Assembly (NCBI RefSeq): GCF_015207005.2
Contig: NZ_JADEXS020000001.1
Coordinates: 6,037,001-6,101,000, forward strand
Reading direction: 5' to 3'
Source of the DNA: Desmonostoc muscorum LEGE 12446
Lineage (GTDB): Bacteria; Cyanobacteriota; Cyanobacteriia; Cyanobacteriales; Nostocaceae
Length of the DNA: 64,000 nt
The notes under the pieces are model-generated. The model was not told where the DNA came from and made no database searches. It saw only the letters and a program-made list of their open reading frames with translations. The position numbers were made by a program, and so were the translations under genes. This document shows positions 10,035 to 18,958 of this stretch, in pieces. The stretch's first letter is position 1. Each line of letters starts with the position of its first letter.

Positions 10035-10472
10035 TCATCCCTTGCTGTGCTTATCGATGATGTTGGCTAAGTCTGGCACCGCCTCCTCAACGTGTTTTTT
10101 GGCTGAGCCGCGAAGTTTTTCATAGGTTCCTCGCACGATTTGGCGGCTGACAGTTTTAAGCCTCGCGTCAGTGACACCTAAGAGGGCGTCTGCTGTGTAT
10201 GAGGAATTCGCAATCACATACCCTACTGGGTCGCCCTTCTCGATCCCTTCATCCCAGATTGGATCGATCGCCGTCAAGCATTCCGGCAAAAGCTGTTCAA
10301 CAGCATAAGAAATGTATCCAGGTTTGACTCCCTTTAAAGCCCCGAAGGCAGCTTTCAGAGCTATGCCGCTGATACCTGATTTGGATGCAACCTGTGTTTC
10401 GATCATCTTGCAGCAGTCTTCTACGACCACAGCTTTTTTGTTTGGGTTCAAAAGTCCGTCGCTAAGTCCCAT
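10035..10472 (-). CDS. Conserved protein, DUF6918-like
   Basis: A 145-residue soluble, mostly helical protein. The ATG at 10472 is preceded by a strong AGGAGGAG ribosome site five bases away, which fixes the start. Conserved-looking blocks are SGISGIALKAAFGALKGVKPGYI and AVEQLLPECLTAIDPIWDE, which match my memory of the DUF6918 family in cyanobacteria and actinobacteria; that assignment is from memory. There are no membrane segments and no catalytic motif. Function unknown. Confidence 0.68.
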   Translation of the reverse strand: MGLSDGLLNPNKKAVVVEDCCKMIETQVASKSGISGIALKAAFGALKGVKPGYISYAVEQLLPECLTAIDPIWDEGIEKGDPVGYVIANSSYTADALLGVTDARLKTVSRQIVRGTYEKLRGSAKKHVEEAVPDLANIIDKHSKG

Positions 10473-10817
10473 TTCACTCCTCCTGAGAATTTCAGTACTG
10501 AATTTTCATTCGACTAATTTTTTAGCAAGCAGGAAATTACAGAAAATGGTATCAGAGATGCCATTATTCAGTTCTAAAGATAACCTTGCTGTGCTGTTCA
10601 ATGGTAGTCTGAAGTTCGCTCTAACCTGATTATGTAATGTTACTATGACATCAAAAGAATCAATTTAAGTAAATACAATTAACTTTTCTCATGAAATTGG
10701 CAAATTTTATACTAATTTCCCAAGTTGAGGTTAAACACCAAGAGATGCTTAACCAGCTGTTGAGAATTCTAGCAAGTAGTGGTGCGATCGCAAATACTAA
10801 TTTTATGAAAAACTCTC
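10473..10817. other. Gene-free spacer upstream of the DUF6918-like gene
   Basis: AT-rich sequence that would hold the promoter of the leftward gene. A frame of 74 codons starting at 10691 runs through an inverted hairpin repeat and is not considered a gene. Confidence 0.5.
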
Positions 10818-12587
10818 ATATATTGGACTTTGGACAAAAAGAAGTTTGTTCGCGAGTCACACTCGCGAACAAAAAACTAGTCATCAGAAATTACCCCAGT
10901 TATTTTACAAACTGAGTCAGACTGAGTTAAACGCCTAAAGCCTAAGAAAATTTATGCGGCTTTGACTTTAGCGAGTGTTGATTTTGACTTCTTCTTGACA
11001 ACAGGATGCTTAGTTCGTTGTGTTTGAACTTGACCTTGAACTCGACCGATGGAATTTCCTCTGGTTTTGGGAGAACGAGCGGGTGTACCAATCTCTGAAA
11101 TAATTCTCTGAAAATCGCGTTGCACTACACTTGGAGTGGCAATTTTATCATTGTTTTGTTCTAAATAACGCTCCCATGGCCTGGGTAAGTGTGTTGCTAA
11201 CTCCCTTGCCGCCCACAACTGTACGTAAGCTAGGATTACTAAATGTATCCAATTTTCCTCATGCAAAACATCTGGAGTTTGAAACTGCGTCATCAACAAA
11301 CGCTGCTTGCTAAATCGCAGCATGTGTTCAATATCAAACCTTTGTCTATAGCAATGGTTTGCAACCGTAGGTGAGATTTCTCCACGTTGCTCACCTATGA
11401 CAATTAACCACATTGGTTTCCAGAGAGATTGATTAGTATCATCAGTCACATGAATTCTGAGCAGAGTAAAAGGATGACAATACATTTTTTGGTGCTTGGT
11501 TCCCCTCATCAACATTTGATGCCAAGCGAGTATGGTGATGTTTAAAAGACGACCCTTACAGGTTGTCTGCTGAATTTGTGTTGTCTCGTCGGGAGAGTGC
11601 CAAGTTTCAACATCAGCTAAATTAAACCGTTCACCGTATTTTTTTGGACAACCACGTTTTTTCTTTGACTCATCAACGGGTGGAGATTGGTAGAAAATTC
11701 GATTACTACGAACTCTGGCTATCACTACCACATTTTTGTGTTTGGATTGGTCAAACAGAAATGAACGCTGACTATAGGCGCTATCTGCTACTAAGACGCA
11801 CAATTTTTCCTGCCAGGGCAGTGATGAATCAGACATTACTGAGGAAATTTGTTCACTACCCACATCAACACCAGTTTTATCAAGTGATACCCTTTCTCCT
11901 GATATTGGTATTGACCAAGGGGCGGCATTCCCAGTTTCTTTCTCTGGTAAGATAGAAAGTATCGAATAAGAATGACCAATATTAATCGGTTTGTTACCCT
12001 TGATAGTATTTGGCTGGTAAATATACCCACGTTCAGCTAAAGTCCTCGCGTAAGGACGCGGATGCGGTGTTGTATCAAGAGCGAATAAGTAAAAAGGGCG
12101 TTGTTGTGGTTGCTTAATTAACTCAGATACCACCCTAATTAAGTTATTGGGTTTTTCTTGTTCTTCTTGTTCTTCTTCTTCATTGTTCTTCTCCTGAATA
12201 TTTGTATTAAATGATTTTTGAATTGCTTTATAAATAGAATTATAGCTTCTGGGAAACAAAGGACTTAAAGATAACTCCGCAATTGAATTGGCTCCCGTAT
12301 TACCCGCAAGCGCATCCAACAAATCCATACAGGCGTCGCTACATGAAGAAAAACAGTTGTAAATTTTTTGTCTAAAATCTTGAAATTGCGCTATTAATTG
12401 ATTGTTATTAAATTTTGGCATAGCCATCAGTATTTACCCAAAGATACTTTGTAGTTGATATTACTATTTGTTGGGGGTCTGATGGCTATGCTTTTTTCTG
12501 CTCGTCACTATAAACAAGATTAATCATTCATTTATTCGCGAGTCACACTCGCGAATAAACTTCTTTTTGTCCAAAGTCCAATCATAT
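10818..12587 (-). mobile_element. Transposase gene bracketed by about 55-bp inverted hairpin repeats
   Basis: The segments 10818-10872 and 12531-12587 are near-perfect inverted copies. Each consists of ATTGGACTTTGGACAAAAAG and AAGTTT followed by a hairpin whose arms are GTTCGCGAGT and ACTCGCGAAC (or the A/T variant). They lie about 80 and 105 bases outside the transposase gene and suggest the element's ends or bordering hairpins. The right copy abuts MITE-like element A. Target duplications were not identified, so the exact boundary is uncertain. The second family member at 41968-43506 has different ends. Confidence 0.55.
10952..12427 (-). CDS. Transposase, cyanobacterial NF041680-like family
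   Basis: A 491-residue DDE-type transposase. Visible: ALDTTPHPRPYA with the first aspartate, VADSAYSQRSFL with the second, QRFDIEHMLRFSKQRLL with the catalytic glutamate region, and a C-terminal basic tail starting GTPARSPKTRG. The same N-terminal (LADLSLSP / IAELSLSPLF) and C-terminal motifs occur in the 435-residue protein at 42115-43422, so the two are paralogues. A Glu-rich run (NNEEEEQEEQEKP, about residues 80-92) interrupts the N-terminal part and is absent from the other copy. The gene looks intact. Confidence 0.85.
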   Translation of the reverse strand: MAMPKFNNNQLIAQFQDFRQKIYNCFSSCSDACMDLLDALAGNTGANSIAELSLSPLFPRSYNSIYKAIQKSFNTNIQEKNNEEEEQEEQEKPNNLIRVVSELIKQPQQRPFYLFALDTTPHPRPYARTLAERGYIYQPNTIKGNKPINIGHSYSILSILPEKETGNAAPWSIPISGERVSLDKTGVDVGSEQISSVMSDSSLPWQEKLCVLVADSAYSQRSFLFDQSKHKNVVVIARVRSNRIFYQSPPVDESKKKRGCPKKYGERFNLADVETWHSPDETTQIQQTTCKGRLLNITILAWHQMLMRGTKHQKMYCHPFTLLRIHVTDDTNQSLWKPMWLIVIGEQRGEISPTVANHCYRQRFDIEHMLRFSKQRLLMTQFQTPDVLHEENWIHLVILAYVQLWAARELATHLPRPWERYLEQNNDKIATPSVVQRDFQRIISEIGTPARSPKTRGNSIGRVQGQVQTQRTKHPVVKKKSKSTLAKVKAA

Positions 12588-12719
12588 AGGACTCATATTT
12601 GATTTTTGAACAAAACTCAGTACACCTTTATTCCTCCTTCCCAGTCCCCAGTCCCCAGTCCCCAATCCCCAGTCCCTTACCTCTACGAGTCATTCAGAAA
12701 TCAAATCGGATTGCTATAT
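12584..12719 (-). repeat. MITE-like element A, second copy
   Basis: The reverse complement matches 4549-4676 over its whole length, including the GGGGACT core, the GAATAAA.GTGTACTGAG block and the outer ATATAGGACTC / GATTTGATTTCTGAAT ends. Differences are a few substitutions and one extra heptamer. The imperfect inverted ends fit a non-autonomous transposable element. Confidence 0.82.
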
Positions 12720-12913
12720 CTCAATAACTATTAAGCAATGTTTTGTCAACCGTGTTGTTTATTTGCAGCAATAATTTTAATACAAAAAATCACTCTGATG
12801 ACAAGTCGATGCCAATAGCATGTACAATTTTTACTTAAAATTTAAACGATGTGAGACAATGTGTGAGCAGCAAGTTTAACTTTACTCCTGTAATTTATAG
12901 TAGGTGTAAGGCT

Positions 12914-13123
12914 ATGATTTCTCAAGATTATGATTCAATTTCTGCTGTAGATGAACTGTTAAGAAAAATCAGAATCAAAGAAAGTCAGCTAAAAATCGCA
13001 CAAGAATCTAATATGGTGAATGTAGTTACAGCATTACAAACTCAACTGTTAGAGCTGCGGCATCATTTATCAGAGTCACCAGACTCGGAATTGCAAGCAT
13101 TAATGACTTTATTAGACGATTGA
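12914..13123 (+). CDS. Small hypothetical protein, helical
   Basis: 69 residues from the ATG at 12914 (MISQDYDSIS), with AAGG three bases upstream. An in-frame GTG at 12851 would extend it by 21 residues without a better ribosome site. The sequence is charged and helical (DELLRKIRIKESQLKIAQES...LQTQLLELRHHL), consistent with a short coiled coil. There is no recognised family. It is convergent with tsaB. Confidence 0.5.
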   Translation: MISQDYDSISAVDELLRKIRIKESQLKIAQESNMVNVVTALQTQLLELRHHLSESPDSELQALMTLLDD

Positions 13124-13209
13124 GTAAACTTTTATTCAAAACTCTCCGCGTCCCCTTCCGCGTCGCCGCGTCTTCTTTGCTGACTACAAACGTCGTGAAT
13201 CCGTACTAC

Positions 13210-13857
13210 TTAAATTTCTACTGGATGTTGTCCATAATAAGGCAAAGCTTCTGACCAATTAGGAGACTTGCCTTGTTGCCACTCAAGTTCAGCTAGTTCT
13301 AAAATACTTGTTACTGTAGCTGCTAACCCAGATTGGGCTTCAATCAGCTGATAACTAGTGTTCCAATTAGCTAAAGTTTCTTGCCATGCTTCTAGGGTCA
13401 TAACTGTATCTGGCAATAAAGCTATGAGTCCAGAAGCATCTGGTGTCAGCTCATAAATAGCAGCAAAAATTTGGCCTCGTTGTCCTGGCATTTGCACAGC
13501 AAGGGTTTTTGGATTTTGGGTTTTGCTTGCTTGTGACCAAGCCACCGCAGCCAAAGTGGAAATTGCAAATACAGGAATATCTAATTGTTGTCCCAAGGTT
13601 CGGGCAGTGACAACACCAATGCGAGTCCCAGTAAAGCCACCAGGACCTTTTGCAACTGCGATAAAGGATAAATCCGCCCAAGTTTGGGGTTTGATAAATT
13701 CAATTAAATATTGATGTATTAAGCTGGATAAATCACGCCCCAAATTCCAGACTTGAGAGCGAGTGTCGCCTACAAAATTACTAATTGCTATGCCTAATTC
13801 GGGAGTTGTAGTGTGCAGTGATAAAGCGTATTTTGTTGTAGCAGTTTTATTGAGCAT
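13210..13857 (-). CDS. tsaB: tRNA threonylcarbamoyladenosine biosynthesis protein TsaB
   Basis: A 215-residue member of the ASKHA fold that partners TsaD/TsaE in forming N6-threonylcarbamoyladenosine at position 37 of ANN-decoding tRNAs. The N-terminal ALSLHTTTPELGIAI and the hallmark KGPGGFTGTRIG (about residues 70-81) are visible. The protein is of normal size for the family. The ATG at 13857 is the only good start. It is likely an essential housekeeping function. Its neighbours are unrelated, so it is not in an evident operon. Confidence 0.93.
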   Translation of the reverse strand: MLNKTATTKYALSLHTTTPELGIAISNFVGDTRSQVWNLGRDLSSLIHQYLIEFIKPQTWADLSFIAVAKGPGGFTGTRIGVVTARTLGQQLDIPVFAISTLAAVAWSQASKTQNPKTLAVQMPGQRGQIFAAIYELTPDASGLIALLPDTVMTLEAWQETLANWNTSYQLIEAQSGLAATVTSILELAELEWQQGKSPNWSEALPYYGQHPVEI

Positions 13858-13871
13858 GAACTATAAATTTA

Positions 13872-14045
13872 GAGGTTGTTTGAAAAGTGTTTCGCTGTGA
13901 CTTTAGGCACTTTTAGATCCCCCCTAACCCACTCCAGTCGCTCCACTTGGGGAGACCCCAAGACCGCGCTGGCTCCCCTTTTTAAGGGGGGAACCGGAAT
14001 CAAAGTCCCCCAATTTATCGAGTGATTTAGGGGGATCTAAAACTA
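13872..14045. repeat. MITE-like element E (ends like the local IS5 element)
   Basis: One end reads GAGGTTGTTTGAAAAGTG (13872-13889), matching 15 of 17 bases of the inverted end of the IS5-type element at 51878 (GAGGATGTTTGAAAAGT). The interior has CCCCCTAAC and GGGGGATCTAAAAC blocks. The segment from about 13985 to 14042 (GGAATCAAAGTCCCCCAATT and beyond) is repeated at about 62172-62215, next to another copy of the same end at 62236-62252. Confidence 0.7.
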
Positions 14046-14158
14046 GGGAGTTTATCGTACATTGTTTAACCTAGCGATCGCAATACCGAATTCACATGAG
14101 GTAGTTTGAGGGTGAATGTTGCCCATAACCCACCCGGCTATGGACTGTAATTTCTCCT

Positions 14159-14410
14159 TTGTGGAGTTGTGCGGCTCGTTTGGCGATCGCTACGAGTGGT
14201 GAAAGCGCCTTACAGCAATTAGAACATACTCCTGTGTCTTTGATTTTACTGGACGTGATGATGCCAGGGATGGATGGCTTTCAAACATGCCAGCGCATCA
14301 AAGCCAATGCAAAAACCCAAAATATTCCGATTATCTTTATTACCGCCCTGTCTGAATCGGTGAACAAAGTCACAGGTTTTGAACTGGGAGCTGTTGACTA
14401 CATTACGTAA
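14159..14410 (+). pseudogene. Response-regulator receiver domain fragment
   Basis: Encodes a REC domain lacking its N-terminal acidic pocket: IATSGESALQQLEHTPVSLILLDVMMPGMDGFQTCQRIKA, then IPIIFITALSE and FELGAVDYIT. The phospho-acceptor aspartate in LLDVMMPG is present. The start is not convincing, and the frame stops right after DYIT, where intact relatives continue KPF. The histidine-kinase fragment that should follow resumes in another frame from 14379, so this is one end of a deleted hybrid gene. Confidence 0.8.
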
Positions 14411-14756
14411 GCAAGCACAAGACGAACTCAAACAACAAAAACAAAATCTAGAACAAGCACTCGTAGAACTTCAGCGTACCCAAATGCAATTAGTGCAGAG
14501 TGAAAAAATGTCGGCGCTGGGAAATCTCGTAGCAGGGGTGGCACATGAAATCAATGCTGATAATGGTAAAGGGATGAATGAAGAAGTAAAACAAAAGATT
14601 TTTGACCATTTATTTACTACGAAACCTGTTGGTAAAGGAACGGGATTAGGATTGGCGATCGCTCGTCAAATCATTGAAGAAACCCACAGCGGAAAATTGA
14701 GTTTTAACTCAGTTCTGGGTGAAGGTACAGAATTTATTATTGAAATTCCGGTGTAA
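14379..14756 (+). pseudogene. Histidine-kinase fragment with internal deletion
   Basis: Begins with the coiled linker LRKQAQDELKQQKQNLEQAL, then SEKMSALGNLVAGVAHEIN containing the phospho-acceptor histidine. It jumps straight to ADNGKGMNEEVKQKIFDHLF and GKGTGLGLAIARQI. In the intact copy ending at 18919, HEIN and ADNGKGM are separated by about 185 residues (helix 2 of the dimerisation domain and the N box). The deletion keeps the frame and has an AAT/AT microhomology at the junction. Without the N box it cannot bind ATP normally. Confidence 0.85.
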
Positions 14757-15165
14757 ATTTTTGCTCGTGTTTAGAACAAACTTTATATATCTGGGAATAC
14801 TAAATCCAGAAATTGTTAGGATTTAGCAGTATGGTGGTTAGCATTCTTGTCAATATTCCCGGATATCGCATAACTGAAGAACTCTACAATGGTTCCAGAA
14901 CGGTGGTTGATCGAGGGTATCGAGCAATACGGTTTAGATAAAGCTTTTTTTGTCCCCCTCTGCCTACCTCAACCGATAAATTTCCTTAGCTGAACGGTAT
15001 TGGGCGATCGCTCAGCAAATTGTCGTCGAAAAACATGGTGCTTCAATTCACGTCAAAGCACAGAATTTATCATCACTTTACCCACTAAAGCAGATAAACC
15101 AGTTTTTTTTTTCCTATTATTGAGACTCATTTAACTAACCAATCACCATCAATTTTCCAACCAGA
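14757..15165 (+). pseudogene. Remnants of a Ser/Thr-kinase/histidine-kinase gene
   Basis: Two scraps remain. From ATG 14831 to about 14935 the translation MVVSILVNIPGYRITEELYN then GSRTVV matches the N terminus typical of large cyanobacterial Ser/Thr-kinase/AAA/GAF/HK proteins and breaks off after YRAIR. About 14998-15093 reads AIAQQIVVEKHGASIHVK then TEFIITLPTKA, the extreme C terminus of the same protein type. A short deletion between them shifts the frame relative to the intact 3' end at 18800-18917. Almost the entire gene has been lost. Confidence 0.75.
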
Positions 15166-15732
15166 ATGAACATTAATAACTCTGAAAAAAATAGGAATAT
15201 TAGTACTACTTTGCAAATTCCCAACTATCAAATTGTGGCAACAGTTTATTCTGGCAGTCGCACCTTAGTATATCGGGCTATCCGCAGCCATGACCAATTA
15301 CCTGTAGTTATCAAGCTACTAAAAAATGACTATCCAAACTTTAGCGAATTGGTGCAGTTTCGCAATCAGTACACTATTGCCAAAAATCTCAACTCTCCCA
15401 GCATTATCCAAACCTATAGCCTAGAACATTATCAAAATAGCTATATGTTGATAATGGAAGATTTTGGGGCAATTTCTCTTCATGAATGGGTAATCAAACA
15501 AGAAAATAGACTTTCTTTAGGAGAGTTTTTAGAAATAGCGATCGCACTATGCAATACCTTAGATATATTGTATCGTGAACAGATTATTCATAAAGATATT
15601 AAACCCAGCAATATTTTAATTAATCCGCAAACAAAAGAAGTTAAATTAATTGATTTTAGTATTGCATCTCTACTACCACGAGAAACCCAAGAAATTCAAA
15701 ATACCAATACCCTAGAAGGAACTCTCGCTTGA
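15166..15732 (+). pseudogene. N-terminal Ser/Thr protein kinase fragment of a multidomain kinase
   Basis: Translates as a eukaryotic-type kinase lobe: IVATVYSGSRTLVYRAIR (glycine-loop region), VVIKLL with the lysine, IIHKDIKPSNIL (catalytic loop) and VKLIDFSIAS (DFG position reads DFS). It ends at TLEGTLA, exactly where intact relatives continue through the APE region. The next recognisable sequence, in a different frame from 15729, belongs to the middle of the AAA domain. The rest of the kinase and the P-loop are missing, so this cannot be a working full-length protein. Confidence 0.82.
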
Positions 15733-16760
15733 CAGTCGATGAAATTGCGAAAGCTGGTGTAACTGTGAACACAATTACTCTGTCACCATTGAGTTTAGTG
15801 GAGATGAATCGGTTGGTGGCAGATACCCTCAATTGCGAGTTGTCCCTGGCTCAACCCCTAACCGAATTAGTGATTCAAAAAACCAAAGGAAACCCATTTT
15901 TTGCGACGCAATTTCTGAAAGCACTGCATGAAGATGAACAGATTATTTTTAATTGGGAAACACGATATTGGCAGTGTGATATTGCTCAAATCAGAGCTTT
16001 AGCTCTCACTGATGATGTGGTGGAGTTTATGGCATTACAATTGCAGAAATTGCCTGCCAAGACTCAGAATATTCTCAAATTAGCCGCTTGTATTGGGGCG
16101 CAGTTTGATTTGCAGACTTTGGCGATCATCTCTGAGCAATCTCCAGAAGCTGCGGCAGCTGATTTATGGAAAGCCTTACAAGAAGGTTTGATTATTCCCA
16201 ATCAGGAAATATATAAGTTTTTTATTCAGTCTGACAGTACCTCAGTATCTCACACAGCAGCGAATCCCATTTATCGGTTTCTGCACGATCGCGTCCAGCA
16301 GTCCGCCTATTCTTTGATTCTAGAAGATCAAAAACAAGCCACTCACCTAAAAATCGGGCAATTGTTGCTACAAGAAAGTAGTGAAATTCAACGTCAGGAA
16401 AGAATTTTTGATATTGTTGGTCATTTCAACTTTGCTCAGGATTTAATCTGCGATCGCCAGGCCCGTTATGAATTAGCTTCCCTCAACTTACAGGCGGGGA
16501 AAACGGCAAAAGCAGCCGCAGCCTTTCAGACAGCATTTGTATTGGTCAACAGCATCTGCATTATTTGTTCGGACAGTATGTCGCCGCAGTTGAGAAGTCC
16601 AATGCTGCTAAACCCTACTTTGATAACTGCGTTTCCTCACTCCCAACGGTGCTGCACTACTTTTATGATTCTCTGGCACAACTGGCAATTTACGCCACTG
16701 CAACCTCAAAAGAACGCCAGCAAATCCTCAAGGCCATTCAGGCGAATCAGCAAAAGTTGA
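15729..16760 (+). pseudogene. Middle (AAA C-terminal) fragment of the broken multidomain kinase
   Basis: From 15729 to about 16540 the frame reads TVDEIAKAGVTVNTITLSPL, VIQKTKGNPFFATQFL, ILKLAACIGAQFDL and YRFLHDRVQQSAYSLI, the part of the AAA domain that follows the P-loop in these proteins. After FQTAFVLVN it runs into meaningless sequence, while homologous sequence resumes in another frame (GQQHLHYLFGQYVAA) near 16540. So there is a second junction or frameshift, probably with loss of part of the TPR-like region. Confidence 0.82.
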
Positions 16761-18919
16761 AGAAATGGGGGTTCTATGCCCCGATGAATTACCAACATAA
16801 GTTTCTGTTGGTAGAAGCAGAACGGTATCGCGTATTGGGGCAAAAATTAGCAGCACTGGAATACTACGATCGGGCAATTCAACTTGCCAAAGAAAACCAA
16901 TTCCTGAATGAAGAAGCCCTCGCCAACGAACTCGCCGCCAAATTCTATCTTGATTGGGGTAAAGCCAAAGTCGCTCAGGCATACATGATTGAGGCGTATT
17001 ACTGCTATGCCCGTTGGGGGGCAAAAGCTAAGGTGGCTGATCTGGAAACCCGCTATCCCCAACTGCTCCAGCCGATCTTACAGCAACTCAAAACTAGTTT
17101 CAATATTCTAGAAACCGTAACTAGGATTACTAACTCCTCAACCATAACCTCTAGTGCCAACTCCAGCATTTCCGATACCCTAGATTTTGTCTCAGCGATC
17201 AAAGCCGCTCAAGTTATCTCCAGCACCATCGAACTTGATCAACTGCTCCAGCAACTTACCCAAATTATTTTACAAAATTCTGGAGCCGACAAATGTGTAT
17301 TGATCTTGCCCCAAGATGAAACTTGGAAGGTGAGAGCGATTTCCACCCTGGAAACAACAGAAATCTGCTTTGAACCTTTAGAAGGTCATTCTAACGTTCC
17401 CATTAAATTGATTCAGTACGTCAAACGAACGCAATCAGTGGTGGCGATCGAAAATTTGCAAACCGATTTACCTGTCATTGATGAGTATTTGCTGCAATGC
17501 CAGCCCAAGAGTGTTCTGTGTTTACCAATTCTCAATCAAGGGCAGTTAATCGGAATTCTTTACCTCAAAAATCAATCAACTGCTGGGGTATTTACAAGCG
17601 ATCGCCTGCTGATTCTCAATTTCCTCTGCACCCAAGCTGCCATTTCCCTGGAAAACGCCCGACTTTTTAGCGATCTCAAAACTACCAAAGTGGCTATTGA
17701 GCGATCGCAGCAAGATCTGCGGACTATTTTTGATAATGCCCATGATGCTATTTTCATCCACGCCTTAGACGGCACAATCATAGATGTTAACGATCAAATG
17801 CTTCAGATTTTTCATGTGAGCCGAGAAGAGGCGAAAACCCTATCAATTGCCAAAGATTACTCCGGCCCAGAAAATCCCTTCGATCAACTTTCTATGTTGT
17901 GGGAGCAAGCAATCATGGGTAAAACCCTGACGACTGAGTGGCAGGCAAAACGACCCCATGATGGTTCCCTCTTCAACGTCGAGGTTTCTCTGCGTTGCAT
18001 CACCCTAAATCGGCAACCCATGATTCTTGCTAATGTGCGTGATATTACTGAACGCAAACAAGCCCAAGCCGCCCTGCAACAAGCGCAATTACAAATTATC
18101 CAAAGTGAAAAGATGTCTGCGTTGGGTAACTTAGTCGCTGGGGTGGCTCATGAAATCAATAATCCCCTCGGTTTTATTTATGCCAGTATCCAACAAGCTA
18201 AACCCACCATTGCTGATATTGTTGAACATTTGAAACTCTATCAAAAAAGTTTCCCCAACAAAAGTGAAGAAATCATGGACCACGCCGAAGAAATCGACTT
18301 GGATTATAGCTTAGAAGACTTACCCAAAATGCTTGACTCCATGACGATGGCGTGCGACAGATTAACAAATATCAGCATTAGTTTAAGAACATTCTCCCGT
18401 GCTGATCGAGATTACAAAGTCCCATTTAACATCCATGAAGGTATCGACAGTACAATTTTAATTTTGAAACATCGTCTCAAGGCGAATGAACAACGTCCCG
18501 CCATTGAAGTTATCACTAACTACGGTGATTTGCCTGAAGTAGAATGTTTTCCTGGTCAATTAAATCAAGTATTTATGAATCTGATCGCAAACGCTATTGA
18601 TGCCTTGGATGAATTTAACACCGGACGCAGTTTTCGAGATATTCAAGCTAATCCTAACTGCATTACGATTACAACCTCCGTCGAAAATAATCTAGTTAAA
18701 ATTGCCATTGCTGATAATGGTAAAGGAATGAGCGAAGAAGTAAAACAAAAGATTTTTGACCATTTATTTACTACTAAAGCCGTTGGGAAAGGAACAGGAT
18801 TAGGATTGGCGATCGCTCATCAAATTGTCATCGAAAAACATGGTGGTTCAATTCATGTCAACTCGACCCTTGATCGAGGAACAGAATTTATCATCAGTTT
18901 ACCCGCTAAAGCAGAATAA
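16565..18919 (+). CDS. GAF-PAS histidine kinase, C-terminal remnant of a Ser/Thr-kinase/AAA/HK protein
   Basis: An open frame of 784 codons from a TTG at 16565; the real homology begins slightly upstream. TPR-like helices run to about residue 180, GAF about 215-365, and PAS about 375-500 (FDNAHDAIFIHALDGTIIDVN). A non-canonical HisKA follows with GNLVAGVAHEINNPLGFIY, then HATPase with MNLIANAIDALD, IADNGKGM and GKGTGLGLAI. All kinase-core motifs are intact. The N-terminal Ser/Thr kinase and AAA segments are separated from it by frameshifts and deletions, so it may survive as a stand-alone kinase or be part of a pseudogene spanning 15166-18919. Confidence 0.8.
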   Translation: MFGQYVAAVEKSNAAKPYFDNCVSSLPTVLHYFYDSLAQLAIYATATSKERQQILKAIQANQQKLKKWGFYAPMNYQHKFLLVEAERYRVLGQKLAALEYYDRAIQLAKENQFLNEEALANELAAKFYLDWGKAKVAQAYMIEAYYCYARWGAKAKVADLETRYPQLLQPILQQLKTSFNILETVTRITNSSTITSSANSSISDTLDFVSAIKAAQVISSTIELDQLLQQLTQIILQNSGADKCVLILPQDETWKVRAISTLETTEICFEPLEGHSNVPIKLIQYVKRTQSVVAIENLQTDLPVIDEYLLQCQPKSVLCLPILNQGQLIGILYLKNQSTAGVFTSDRLLILNFLCTQAAISLENARLFSDLKTTKVAIERSQQDLRTIFDNAHDAIFIHALDGTIIDVNDQMLQIFHVSREEAKTLSIAKDYSGPENPFDQLSMLWEQAIMGKTLTTEWQAKRPHDGSLFNVEVSLRCITLNRQPMILANVRDITERKQAQAALQQAQLQIIQSEKMSALGNLVAGVAHEINNPLGFIYASIQQAKPTIADIVEHLKLYQKSFPNKSEEIMDHAEEIDLDYSLEDLPKMLDSMTMACDRLTNISISLRTFSRADRDYKVPFNIHEGIDSTILILKHRLKANEQRPAIEVITNYGDLPEVECFPGQLNQVFMNLIANAIDALDEFNTGRSFRDIQANPNCITITTSVENNLVKIAIADNGKGMSEEVKQKIFDHLFTTKAVGKGTGLGLAIAHQIVIEKHGGSIHVNSTLDRGTEFIISLPAKAE

Positions 18920-18958
18920 ACAGAAGTTACCGATCGCCAAAAAATTGTTCCAGTCATT

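Noticed and set aside
9691..10125. ORFs encoding CSPCSP or GGAGGA repeats around the 9-bp tandem tract
   Set aside because: They are translations of simple repeats on both strands.
10691..10915. 74-codon ORF
   Set aside because: Its second half is the inverted hairpin repeat that also flanks the other side of the transposase.
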